This document shows, in pieces, positions 44,559-53,795 of a stretch of DNA of 64,000 bases. How positions within the stretch are numbered: the first letter of the stretch is position 1; every line of letters starts with the position of its first letter. The notes under the pieces were generated by a model. That model was not told the DNA's origin, made no database searches, and saw only the letters and a program-made list of their open reading frames with translations. Source of the DNA: Bacteroidales bacterium (GTDB lineage: Bacteria > Bacteroidota > Bacteroidia > Bacteroidales > UBA932). Position numbers and translations under genes: made by a program. The stretch covers positions 124,001 to 188,000 of the forward strand of contig JAFYYM010000070.1 of assembly GCA_017557535.1 (NCBI GenBank). The letters run 5' to 3'.

Positions 44559-44921
44559 ATGCTTGGAGAGAAGAAACAGAGGAAATGGAAGCTGGCCGAC
44601 ATCGGCCTGTGGCTCAAGAACGCCTTCCTTGCCACAATCAAGGGAGAGTTCCTTCTGAGGCTCCATGTCAACAAATACTTCATCCACATAATCTACACCT
44701 TCTTCTTGTTCTGGGTGAGCATCTGGCTGAGCCTCAAGATCGAGAAGACACTCACAAAGGTCGAGGAGAACCGCAAGGCTCTCCAGGACATTGAGATATA
44801 TCATGCCCAGAAGACGGTCGAGCTTGCCGGCATGGGCAGGATGAGCAAGATAGAAGACATGCTGCGGGATAAAGGATCGGAGTTGACGATACCACAGAAG
44901 CCCGCCGACAGGATAAAATAA
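44559..44921 (+). CDS. ftsL: FtsL-like division protein
   Basis: 120 residues: basic cytoplasmic N-terminus (1-42), one membrane segment (IIYTFFLFWVSIWLSL, about 44-60), then a short heptad-like periplasmic helix. Sequence is poorly conserved; position between rsmH and ftsI and the bitopic layout identify it. It would bridge FtsQ and FtsI/FtsW. One base separates it from rsmH. Confidence 0.75.
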   Translation: MLGEKKQRKWKLADIGLWLKNAFLATIKGEFLLRLHVNKYFIHIIYTFFLFWVSIWLSLKIEKTLTKVEENRKALQDIEIYHAQKTVELAGMGRMSKIEDMLRDKGSELTIPQKPADRIK

Positions 44922-44927
44922 CACAGG

Positions 44928-47039
44928 ATGGCGACACAGAGTCAGAATTCAACAAAGAGAGAGAGGGACAGGATCGGAATGATCTTGTACTATCTCTATG
45001 CCGCCTTCCTGATCCTCTCGGTCATCCTCGTCGGAAGAATCGCCTACATCCAGTGGTTCTGGAAACCGGACAAGAGCATCGAGAAGTATTTCCGTCCCGC
45101 CAGTGTCAAATCCGTGATTGATCCAGAGCGTGGAGCTATCATTGGAAGTGACGGCAAGTTGCTCGCGATGTCCACTCCACTATACGAGCTGTTCATGGAT
45201 TGCACCGTCCGTAAAGACTATTTCGAGAGCAAGGGAAAGGAAGGGAAGAAGATGGAATCCGAGTGGCAGGACAAAGCGAGACTGTTCGCCAAAGGCCTGG
45301 AAGCTGAGATGGGAGGAGATGGAGAAAACTACTGGAAACTGATACAGAAAGGACGCAAGGAAGGAGCGAGATATCTCAGACTGGGACATCCCGTGGACAG
45401 GGAGACTTTGCTGCGCCTCCAGAAACTTCCTTTGATGGAAGAAGGACAGTACAAGAGCGGTATCATCGTCAGGAAGAAGGACTCCAGGCAATACCCCTAC
45501 GGTAAGCTTGCGATGAGGACCATCGGATATGTCAAAGATAACAGCAACTCCAACGGCAACAACCACATAGGTCTCGAAGGCAAATATGACTACGTCCTCC
45601 ACGGCAAGGAGGGTGAGATGTGGCTGAGGCCAACCGACAACAAGGAGAGGATACAGAACTACGACAGCCTTTACGTCAAACCGGAGGATGGCCTGGACGT
45701 CAGGACCACTTTGGACATCACCATGCAGGACATCGTGGACAAGGCATTGAGGAGGCAGATCGAGGACAACAAGGCTATTGAGATGGGCTGCGCCATCATA
45801 ATGGATGTCAAAACCGGGGCGATACGCTCTATGGTCAATCTCATGAGAGACTCCACGGACTGGAGCCTCAACGAGACCTTCAACATGGCTATCGGACTTA
45901 ACTCGGAGCCCGGATCTGTGTTCAAGGCGACCACGCTCATGACGGCCCTCGAGGATGGAGTGATAAAATCTCTAGACGACAGGATCCCGACCAATAACGG
46001 CATCCTGCCCGGGTATCCACCGGATGACCATGTAAGAGGAATGAAGGACATATCCATCCTGCACGGATTCGAGATCTCCTCAAACTATGTCTTCAGGTAT
46101 CTCGCCGTGAAGAATTACGCTGACAATCCCAAGAAGTTCCTCGACAAGCTCTATCTCTACAAATTGGGACAGGCTTTCGATTTCGACCTTGACGGTCTCC
46201 GCGAGCCTGAGATCCCCAACCCGGAATCTCCCATGTGGAGCGCCACTGATCTGGGTTCCGTGGCGATGGGATATGCCATCAAGGAGACACCTCTCCACAT
46301 CCTCACTTTCTATAACGCCGTGGCCAACAAAGGCAAGATGATGAAACCTTACCTCGTTGAGAGCATTGAGCGCGACGGTGTGGTGAAAACAAAGAAAGGC
46401 CCCGCGGTTCTGAACGCCTCCATTTGTTCTAAAGCGACCGCAGACACTCTTCTGAGGGCCATGAAAGCTGTGACATCAGATGGCGGAACCGCGGCACTGA
46501 GGCTTAAAGGCGCCAAGATGACTGTGGCCGGAAAGACAGGAACCTCAAGGCAGGTGCTCTCAGGAGAGGAAATCAAGAAATATGGCATGAGCTCACCATA
46601 TGTGACCAGGGACGGCAGCTACCACAACCTCGCCACCTTCGTGGGCTTCTTCCCTGCCGACGAGCCTAAGTACAGCGCTATCATCTGCCTTAAATCATAC
46701 CTGATCAGGGGAAGCGTTTATGGAGGAGTTCTTCCCGCCGCGGCGATGAGAGAAATCGTCGACGCCATCTATGCGTTAGATCCATCTATGGGTAAGGAAT
46801 TGACCCCCAAGGGAACGGTTCCGAGAATGGCGGTCGAGACTTCGATGCCTTCATTCACGGATCCGAAAGAGCCTGTGATTCCTGACGTTAATGGCCTGGG
46901 ACTCAAGGACGCCATATTCATGATAGAAAACAGCGGACTCAAATGTGTTTATTCCGGGACAGGCCATGTGACCTCGCAGGTACCCAAAGCGGGTCAGAAA
47001 GCGGCTCCGGGTTCGACAGTCACAATAGGATTGAAATGA
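44928..47039 (+). CDS. ftsI: Penicillin-binding protein FtsI with PASTA domain
   Basis: 703-residue class B PBP, the septal transpeptidase. Membrane anchor about 17-43; pedestal domain about 60-250; transpeptidase motifs S330VFK, S384-S385-N386 and K536TG. A single PASTA domain covers about 645-703 (VPKAGQKAAPGSTVTIGLK), as in Spo VD/PBP2x-like proteins. It overlaps murE by ATGA. Confidence 0.94.
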   Translation: MATQSQNSTKRERDRIGMILYYLYAAFLILSVILVGRIAYIQWFWKPDKSIEKYFRPASVKSVIDPERGAIIGSDGKLLAMSTPLYELFMDCTVRKDYFESKGKEGKKMESEWQDKARLFAKGLEAEMGGDGENYWKLIQKGRKEGARYLRLGHPVDRETLLRLQKLPLMEEGQYKSGIIVRKKDSRQYPYGKLAMRTIGYVKDNSNSNGNNHIGLEGKYDYVLHGKEGEMWLRPTDNKERIQNYDSLYVKPEDGLDVRTTLDITMQDIVDKALRRQIEDNKAIEMGCAIIMDVKTGAIRSMVNLMRDSTDWSLNETFNMAIGLNSEPGSVFKATTLMTALEDGVIKSLDDRIPTNNGILPGYPPDDHVRGMKDISILHGFEISSNYVFRYLAVKNYADNPKKFLDKLYLYKLGQAFDFDLDGLREPEIPNPESPMWSATDLGSVAMGYAIKETPLHILTFYNAVANKGKMMKPYLVESIERDGVVKTKKGPAVLNASICSKATADTLLRAMKAVTSDGGTAALRLKGAKMTVAGKTGTSRQVLSGEEIKKYGMSSPYVTRDGSYHNLATFVGFFPADEPKYSAIICLKSYLIRGSVYGGVLPAAAMREIVDAIYALDPSMGKELTPKGTVPRMAVETSMPSFTDPKEPVIPDVNGLGLKDAIFMIENSGLKCVYSGTGHVTSQVPKAGQKAAPGSTVTIGLK

Positions 47040-48505
47040 GACTTGAGAGTATCATAAAGGATTGCGGTTTGATCGAAGTCAAGGGAAGACTTGACATCGA
47101 CATCAAAGACGTGTGCGATGATTCCAGAAAAGTGTCGGCGGGCTCATTGTTCATCGCCGTTAAAGGACATGGCACAGATGGCCACGCATACATCGGGAAA
47201 GCTCTTGAGAACGGAGCCGTAGCCATAGTCTTCGAGGACGGTGACTTCCCTGTTAGCGGTGACGGAATAACCTTTGTCAAAGTCTCATCTTCCCGCCACG
47301 CTCTGGCCATTATAGCCGCGAACTACTATGACAACCCGTCCAAGAAGCTATCCTTGGTAGGAATCACCGGAACCAACGGCAAGACGACCACTGTCACGCT
47401 CCTGTACCACTTGTTCATGGAGCAAGGCTACAATTGCGGTTTGCTCTCCACGATAGCCAATTATGTCGGGACAAGGCGCTTCGAGACCGCCAATACGACA
47501 GCTGACCCGCTAGTCATCAACTCCCTGATGGCGGAGATGGTGGACGCCGGATGCGAATACTGCTTCATGGAGGTCAGCTCGATTGGCGTGGAACAGGAAA
47601 GGGTTGCCGGGCTGGATTTCAAGGTGGGTATATTCTCCAACCTCACCCACGACCATCTGGATTACCATGGCACATTCGCCGAGTACCTCCGTTGCAAGAA
47701 ACTCTTTTTCGATAATCTCGGCCCCGAGGCGACAGCGATAATCAATGTTGACGACAAACATGGGGAGGTCATGGTCCAGAATACCAAGGCGAAAGTGGTG
47801 ACTTTCTCATGCAGGAGCATCGCCGACCACACTTGCAGGGTTCTCGAGGAGAGTTTCGAGGGCATGCTCCTGAAGATTGACGGACGGGAGACATGGACAA
47901 AGCTTGTGGGGAAACACAACGCCAGTAATATCCTAGCCATCTACAGCGCCGCCATGGCGCTCGGTGCTGATCCGGAAGAGACTCTGGTGGCGATCAGCAA
48001 GCTTGAGCCAGCACCGGGAAGACTGGAAGTTATGAGAGGGCCCAGGAATATCTCTGTCGTGATAGACTATGCCCACACCCCTGACGCATTGGACAATGTC
48101 CTTAAGACCCTCAGGGAAATCGACAAGGGCAAGGAACTCGTCTGCCTGTTCGGTTGCGGAGGCGACCGCGACAGGACAAAGAGACCAGAGATGGCCAAAG
48201 TGGCGGAAGGATATTCGGACAGGATCATCGTTACCTCTGACAACTCCCGCACCGAGAGGACGGAAGACATCCTTGAGGAGATTAAAACCGGATTCGGCCT
48301 TGAAGGACTATCCAAGGCAATATTCATCCCGGACAGGAAGGAGGCGATACGCGCCGCCATCATGTTCGCTTCCGAAGGAGCGATAGTGCTGCTCGCTGGC
48401 AAGGGACACGAGACATATCAGATCATCGGGACGGAAAAACGTCATTTTGACGAGAGGGAAATTGTCTCAGAGGTTTTTAAGCAAATGGAAACAATTGAAA
48501 AATAA
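47036..48505 (+). CDS. murE: UDP-MurNAc-tripeptide synthetase MurE
   Basis: 489-residue Mur ligase that adds the third stem amino acid. Start is the ATG at 47036, giving a 4-nt overlap with ftsI; an in-frame start at 46943 would add 31 residues unlike the family. P-loop GITGTNGKTTT at 109-119. The specificity loop is DNSR (402-405) where meso-diaminopimelate enzymes have DNPR; the key Arg is kept, so diaminopimelate is still the likely substrate. Confidence 0.93.
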   Translation: MRLESIIKDCGLIEVKGRLDIDIKDVCDDSRKVSAGSLFIAVKGHGTDGHAYIGKALENGAVAIVFEDGDFPVSGDGITFVKVSSSRHALAIIAANYYDNPSKKLSLVGITGTNGKTTTVTLLYHLFMEQGYNCGLLSTIANYVGTRRFETANTTADPLVINSLMAEMVDAGCEYCFMEVSSIGVEQERVAGLDFKVGIFSNLTHDHLDYHGTFAEYLRCKKLFFDNLGPEATAIINVDDKHGEVMVQNTKAKVVTFSCRSIADHTCRVLEESFEGMLLKIDGRETWTKLVGKHNASNILAIYSAAMALGADPEETLVAISKLEPAPGRLEVMRGPRNISVVIDYAHTPDALDNVLKTLREIDKGKELVCLFGCGGDRDRTKRPEMAKVAEGYSDRIIVTSDNSRTERTEDILEEIKTGFGLEGLSKAIFIPDRKEAIRAAIMFASEGAIVLLAGKGHETYQIIGTEKRHFDEREIVSEVFKQMETIEK

Positions 48506-48514
48506 GCAATTACT

Positions 48515-49825
48515 ATGATATACCACCTTTTCCAATATCTCGAGAGGTTCGACATCCCCGGACAGGGACTTTTCAAATACCTGTCTTTCAGGGCGATGTT
48601 GACAAGTGTGGCCGCCATATTGATCGCTGTCTTCATCGGCCGCAGGATCATATCATGGCTCCAACGCAAACAGATTGGCGAGACGATCAGGGATCTTGGA
48701 CTTGAGGGACAGATGCAGAAAAAGGGCACCCCTACTATGGGTGGTATCATCATCATCATTTCCATCGTTGTCCCTGTCCTGTTGTTCTGCGACTTGTCCA
48801 ACGTGTATCTCCAGCTCCTGCTCTTCACCACCCTCTGGTGTGGCGCTCTCGGTTTCGCTGATGACTATATCAAAGTATTCAAACACAATAAAGAGGGGTT
48901 GCACCCGAAAGTCAAGCTTCTGGCGCAGCTAATCCTCGGACTTGTGATCGGAATGACAGTCTGGCTCAGCAACGACATAGTGATCAGGGAGAAAGTGCCC
49001 GTGAGAGCAGGTGTGGACAATGTCGTGGAAAGAGGAGACAGGACCGCCCTCGACGTGGACTCGGAGGCACTCGTGGCTGAGGATTCGGGTTGGAAGATGG
49101 AGAATGTGGTCAAGAGCACAAAGACCACGATTCCTTTCGTAAAGGACAACGAATTCGACTACAAGTGGCTCTCCCCCTTCAAAGGCAGGTGGGGATGGTA
49201 TTGCAAATGGGCCATTTACGTGCTAATGATCGTGATCGTCATCACCGCATGTTCCAACGGCACCAACCTGACAGACGGGATGGATGGCCTCGCCGCAGGG
49301 ACGAGCGCCATTGTGGGAGTGGTCCTTGGTGTACTCGCTTGGGTTGGCGGCAACTTAGTCAACTCCGACTACTTGAACATCATGTACATCCCCGGGAGCG
49401 GTGAGATAGCTATCTTCATGTCAGCCTTCGTCGGCGCCCTGATGGGATTCCTGTGGTTCAACTCCTACCCTGCCCAAGTGTTCATGGGCGACACAGGGAG
49501 CCTCACCATAGGAGGTATCATTGGAGTCAGCGCCGTGCTTATGCGCAAGGAGCTTCTCCTTCCCATCCTTTGCGGGATATTCCTTGTGGAGTCTCTCTCG
49601 GTCATCATGCAAAGGTATTACTTCAAGTACACTAAAAAGAAATATGGTGAGGGACACAGGATATTCAAGATGACTCCGCTCCATCACCACTACCAGAAAG
49701 AGGGCATTCCGGCCTTGATCCAAAAGCCGGTGCGCGCCATTCCGGAGGCTAAGATTGTAGCCAGGTTCTGGCTGATCGGGATCATCCTGGCGGTCGCGAC
49801 CCTCGCTTTGCTGAAAGTCAGATAA
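48515..49825 (+). CDS. mraY: Phospho-N-acetylmuramoyl-pentapeptide transferase
   Basis: 436-residue membrane enzyme that makes lipid I. About ten membrane segments; signatures GTPTMGG, LTDGMDGLAAG and MGDTGSL; EGHRIFKMTPLHHHYQKEG near the C-terminus. About 70 residues more than E. coli MraY because of the hydrophilic insertion around 155-225 that is typical for this phylum. murF is absent between murE and mraY, also normal here. Confidence 0.95.
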   Translation: MIYHLFQYLERFDIPGQGLFKYLSFRAMLTSVAAILIAVFIGRRIISWLQRKQIGETIRDLGLEGQMQKKGTPTMGGIIIIISIVVPVLLFCDLSNVYLQLLLFTTLWCGALGFADDYIKVFKHNKEGLHPKVKLLAQLILGLVIGMTVWLSNDIVIREKVPVRAGVDNVVERGDRTALDVDSEALVAEDSGWKMENVVKSTKTTIPFVKDNEFDYKWLSPFKGRWGWYCKWAIYVLMIVIVITACSNGTNLTDGMDGLAAGTSAIVGVVLGVLAWVGGNLVNSDYLNIMYIPGSGEIAIFMSAFVGALMGFLWFNSYPAQVFMGDTGSLTIGGIIGVSAVLMRKELLLPILCGIFLVESLSVIMQRYYFKYTKKKYGEGHRIFKMTPLHHHYQKEGIPALIQKPVRAIPEAKIVARFWLIGIILAVATLALLKVR

Positions 49826-49845
49826 TAAAGAAGAATAAAAGATAT

Positions 49846-51186
49846 ATGAGCAGGATTGTAGTTTTGGGAGGAGGCGAGAGCGGTGTCGGAGCCGCTGTAC
49901 TCGCGAAAGTTAAAGGATTCGATGTGTTTCTCTCGGATAACGGGGAGATCGCCGGGCATTATGCCGACGACCTGCGGAAGTGGGACATCCCCTTTGAGCA
50001 GGGTGGCCATACAGAGGATCTTATCCTCAATGCCGACGAGGTGATCAAGAGCCCCGGAATACCCAGCACTGTTCCGATGATCCAGAAACTGGAGGCGCAA
50101 GGCACCCCTATAGTCTCGGAAATAGAGTTCGCCGGGAGGTACGACACCGCCAAGAAGATATGTATTACCGGAAGTAACGGAAAGACAACCACCACGTCCC
50201 TTATCTATTACCTCCTCCAGAATGCCGGACTTAACGTTGGCCTGGGAGGCAATATCGGGAAGAGCTACGCCTATCAGGTGGCGACCGAGCATTTTGATTA
50301 TTATGTCCTGGAAATCAGCAGTTTCCAACTAGATAACTGCTATGAGTTCCATCCCGACATCGCCATAATCACGAATATCACGCCCGACCATCTCGACAGA
50401 TATGGCTACCAGTTGGAGAACTATGTGAAAGCCAAATTCAGGATCACCCGGAACCTCAGCCCGGAGGACTGCTTTATCTTCGACTCCGACGACGAGATCA
50501 CTATTGATCATCTCAACAAGATTATTCTCTCCGCCAAGCGCCTACCCTTCACTCAGAAGACGGAGGTCGAACAGGGAGCGTTCCTGAAAGATGACAAGAT
50601 TGTCGTCAGATATGAGGAAGAGGAATGTGACATATTCCTCAAGGAACTAGCTCTCGGCGGTAAGCACAACATTTACAACTCAATGGCTGCCGCTCTCGCG
50701 GCGAAAGCCTCAGGAATTGACAATAAGACCATCCGGGAGTCTCTCGCCACCTTCCAACCTGTGGAACATAGGCTTGAACCGGTCTTGAGCATCAAGGACG
50801 TGCTTTACATCAATGACTCCAAAGCCACGAATGTTGACGCCGCATGGTATGCTCTTGAGTGCCAAAGCAAGCCCGTGGTCTGGATAGTCGGAGGCAAGGA
50901 CAAAGGCAATGATTACGAGGTGCTTAAACCGCTGGTCAGAGACAAGGTCAAAGCTATTGTCTGCCTTGGAGTGGACAACACTAAGATCAAGGACGCTTTC
51001 GGCGACATCGTCGGAGCCGGTAGGCTTGTAGAGACACGCTCCGCCGCCGATGCGGTCAAGGAAGCCAGCAAGTTCGCCGAGGCTGGAGACGTTGTGCTCC
51101 TGAGCCCCTGCTGCGCGAGTTTTGACTTGTTCACCAGCTACGAAGACAGGGGAAGGAAGTTCAAAGAGGCTGTCAGAATGCTTTAG
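49846..51186 (+). CDS. murD: UDP-MurNAc-L-alanine:D-glutamate ligase MurD
   Basis: 446-residue Mur ligase. N-terminal GGGESGVGAAVLA Rossmann loop, P-loop ITGSNGKTTTTSLI near 105, central HxxDR region (PDHLDRY) and C-terminal GGKDKGNDY. Adds D-Glu to UDP-MurNAc-L-Ala in the cytosol. 20 nt after mraY. Confidence 0.94.
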   Translation: MSRIVVLGGGESGVGAAVLAKVKGFDVFLSDNGEIAGHYADDLRKWDIPFEQGGHTEDLILNADEVIKSPGIPSTVPMIQKLEAQGTPIVSEIEFAGRYDTAKKICITGSNGKTTTTSLIYYLLQNAGLNVGLGGNIGKSYAYQVATEHFDYYVLEISSFQLDNCYEFHPDIAIITNITPDHLDRYGYQLENYVKAKFRITRNLSPEDCFIFDSDDEITIDHLNKIILSAKRLPFTQKTEVEQGAFLKDDKIVVRYEEEECDIFLKELALGGKHNIYNSMAAALAAKASGIDNKTIRESLATFQPVEHRLEPVLSIKDVLYINDSKATNVDAAWYALECQSKPVVWIVGGKDKGNDYEVLKPLVRDKVKAIVCLGVDNTKIKDAFGDIVGAGRLVETRSAADAVKEASKFAEAGDVVLLSPCCASFDLFTSYEDRGRKFKEAVRML

Positions 51187-51197
51187 GATAAAGGAAT

Positions 51198-52637
51198 ATG
51201 GCTGAAGAGAAGAGAAAAACCACTTTCTGGAACTTCTTCGATAACCTCGAGGGAGATAAGGTCGTGTGGATGATCGCCCTGATGTTGATGCTGATCTCCA
51301 TCGTGGCCATCTTCTCCTCAACTTCCCAGCTGGCCATATCCCAGAACACTTCCAGGATGGCCATAGTCACAGAGCAGATCAAGATTTCCCTCCTGGGACT
51401 GGTGTTCATAATCATATGCTACAACATCAGGAGCATCGGATTCTTCAGGATATTCTCACAACTGGGTTACCTGGTCTCAATCTTCTTCCTGCTGATACTC
51501 GCGACTCACAAATCCGTGGGTCCCATAAAGCCTATAATTGTCAACAGCGCTTGGAGAATCGTCCAGATCGGAGGATTCCAGCTCCATGTTTTCGAGGTCG
51601 TCAAAGTGGCGATGGTGATGTACCTGGCATGGGCAGTAAACGCTTACAGGAACGACAAATTCATGATAGCCAATCTTTTGGCAAAGAAATACTCGTTCTG
51701 GGGGAAGCCTATGGTGAAGAAAATAACTTACATTTATATACCTATCTTCACCGTTTGCCTCGGTATCATGGTCGGAAGTCTTTCCAGTACCCTGTTCATA
51801 GGAGGCATCATGTTCATCACGATCCTGATTGGAGGAATCAGTGTCAAAGAGCTTGTGATACCAGGTCTTATCGCCGTCGGGTTGCTTTTAGGCTGTGTGG
51901 GAATAAACGCGGCTTCAAACAAACCGAGTGACCAGAAACCATTCCCTCACCTTGAGTCCGCCATCAACAGGTTGTCTACTGACAGCACAGAAAAGCGCAT
52001 GGAGGCTATCCGCACGGCACCTCGCAACAGCAGCGAGTTCCAGGAAGCACTTGACAAGCTCAAGCAGCCTTTCAGCGCCAAGATAGCTATCCATGAAGGT
52101 GGACTGATCGGTAAGGGCCCCGGCAGGAGCACCCAGAGGTATGTGGTCCCAATCATGTTCGAGGACTACATGTTCAGCTTCATTGTCGAGGAATACGGAT
52201 TGCTTGGAGGTATACTGGTTATCATACTATATATCAGTTTACTCGCCAGAGGATCAATAATCGCCCGCAACTGTGACAACCACTTCGCCAAGACCGCGGT
52301 AGCCGGACTGGTTATCCTGATCACCGGCCAGGCTATGATGCATATCATGATTAACTGTGACATGGGTCCCTTGACCGGACAGACATTACCTCTGGTCAGT
52401 CATGGAAACTCATCGTTCCTGATGTTCAGCATCGCTTTCGGTATCATCTTGTCTATCAGCAAGATGGCCAGAAGAAAGATCGCCAGGGAGGCAGCCAAAG
52501 CCGCCCCTCTGGTGGAACATGAGGAGATAAACGAGATAGAGAGCGGCTTGAATGACTTGGATGCCCTTGAGTCAGAGATTCCGATTCACGACAACGACAT
52601 TCCCGATTACGGAATAGATGACCACAACAACGAATAG
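51198..52637 (+). CDS. ftsW: Septal peptidoglycan polymerase FtsW
   Basis: 479-residue SEDS-family glycosyltransferase, partner of FtsI. Ten membrane segments; conserved TGQTLPLVSHGNSS in the C-terminal half, where the usual form is SYGGSS, so the second Gly is Asn here. The cytoplasmic tail (about 425-479) is acidic. 11 nt after murD. Confidence 0.92.
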   Translation: MAEEKRKTTFWNFFDNLEGDKVVWMIALMLMLISIVAIFSSTSQLAISQNTSRMAIVTEQIKISLLGLVFIIICYNIRSIGFFRIFSQLGYLVSIFFLLILATHKSVGPIKPIIVNSAWRIVQIGGFQLHVFEVVKVAMVMYLAWAVNAYRNDKFMIANLLAKKYSFWGKPMVKKITYIYIPIFTVCLGIMVGSLSSTLFIGGIMFITILIGGISVKELVIPGLIAVGLLLGCVGINAASNKPSDQKPFPHLESAINRLSTDSTEKRMEAIRTAPRNSSEFQEALDKLKQPFSAKIAIHEGGLIGKGPGRSTQRYVVPIMFEDYMFSFIVEEYGLLGGILVIILYISLLARGSIIARNCDNHFAKTAVAGLVILITGQAMMHIMINCDMGPLTGQTLPLVSHGNSSFLMFSIAFGIILSISKMARRKIAREAAKAAPLVEHEEINEIESGLNDLDALESEIPIHDNDIPDYGIDDHNNE

Positions 52638-52649
52638 GAGGAAACCGTA

Positions 52650-53789
52650 ATGAACGAACCTTTGAGAGTGATAATAAGTGGAGGTGGTACCGGAGGACAT
52701 ATTTTTCCGGCGGTCTCCATCGCGAACAAGCTTAAGGAAATCAATCCCCAAACGGAGATCCTTTTCGTCGGAGCCAAAGGCAAGATGGAAATGGAGAAGG
52801 TGCCTGCTGCTGGATACAAGATAGTTGGGCTGCCCATAACGGGACTCCAGAGGCAATTGACTATGAAAAACATCCTGAATGACATCAGCGTGCCTTTCAG
52901 GGTACTGTCCAGCATACGCAAAGCACGCCATCTGATTAAAGAATTCAAGCCCCAAGTCGCTATAGGTGTGGGGGGATATGCAAGCGCTCCCCTTCTTATG
53001 GCCGCCACGAGAATGGGAATCCCCTCTTTGATCCAGGAGCAGAACGGTTTCGCCGGTCTCACCAACAAGAAACTCGGAGACAAGGTCCAGAGTATATGTG
53101 TCGCCTACGAGGGGATGGAGCGTTTCTTCCCCAAGGACAAGATAGTCATGACCGGGAACCCGATCAGGAGCGTGTTTGTGCCATGCACTTCGGAGATGAA
53201 AGAGGCCGGAGTCAAGGAATACGGTCTGGATCCGGCTAAAAAGCACATATTCATTGTTGGAGGTAGTCTCGGAAGCGCCAAGTTCAATGCCTGTGTCCGT
53301 AATTGGATAAGTGAGGGTTGCCCTGGTGCGGAGGGAGTCGATGTTCTCTGGCAATGCGGCAAATATTATAAACCGGAGGTGGACAAATTCATGGAGGAGG
53401 AGCAGAGGAAGAATCCCGATTTGGCCTCAAAGGTCAAATATTCCGACTTCATCGGAAGAATGGATCTCGCCTACGCCGCGGCGGATGTCGTGATCTCAAG
53501 GTCCGGCGCCAGCAGCGTATCAGAGCTTTGCGCGGCTCATAAGGCGGTGATATTCGTACCTTCTCCCAATGTGGCCGAGGATCACCAGACCCACAATGCC
53601 ATGGCCTTGGTTCGGAAAGATGCCGCGATGATAGTCAAGGATGCCGATGCTGTGGAAAAGATGATCCCCACGGCTCTCGAGCTCCTGAAAGATACTGAGA
53701 AGATAAAGACTCTTGAAGATAACGCCGGTAAAATGGCGCTGCCAGATGCGGCGACTAAGATAGCCGAGGAAGTCTACAAGCTTATTTAA
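52650..53789 (+). CDS. murG: Lipid II synthase MurG
   Basis: 379-residue GT28 glycosyltransferase that adds GlcNAc to lipid I. N-terminal GGGTGGHIFPAVSIA; GGYASAP; C-terminal donor site (SRSGASSVSELCAA, then VPSPNVAEDHQTHNA). Ribosome-binding site AGGAGGAAA before the ATG. Confidence 0.94.
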   Translation: MNEPLRVIISGGGTGGHIFPAVSIANKLKEINPQTEILFVGAKGKMEMEKVPAAGYKIVGLPITGLQRQLTMKNILNDISVPFRVLSSIRKARHLIKEFKPQVAIGVGGYASAPLLMAATRMGIPSLIQEQNGFAGLTNKKLGDKVQSICVAYEGMERFFPKDKIVMTGNPIRSVFVPCTSEMKEAGVKEYGLDPAKKHIFIVGGSLGSAKFNACVRNWISEGCPGAEGVDVLWQCGKYYKPEVDKFMEEEQRKNPDLASKVKYSDFIGRMDLAYAAADVVISRSGASSVSELCAAHKAVIFVPSPNVAEDHQTHNAMALVRKDAAMIVKDADAVEKMIPTALELLKDTEKIKTLEDNAGKMALPDAATKIAEEVYKLI

Positions 53790-53795
53790 GAGATT

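Noticed and set aside
46943..47035. Longer start for murE inside ftsI
   Set aside because: Adds 31 residues read out of frame from the PASTA domain; the ATG at 47036 overlaps the ftsI stop by 4 nt as other genes here do.
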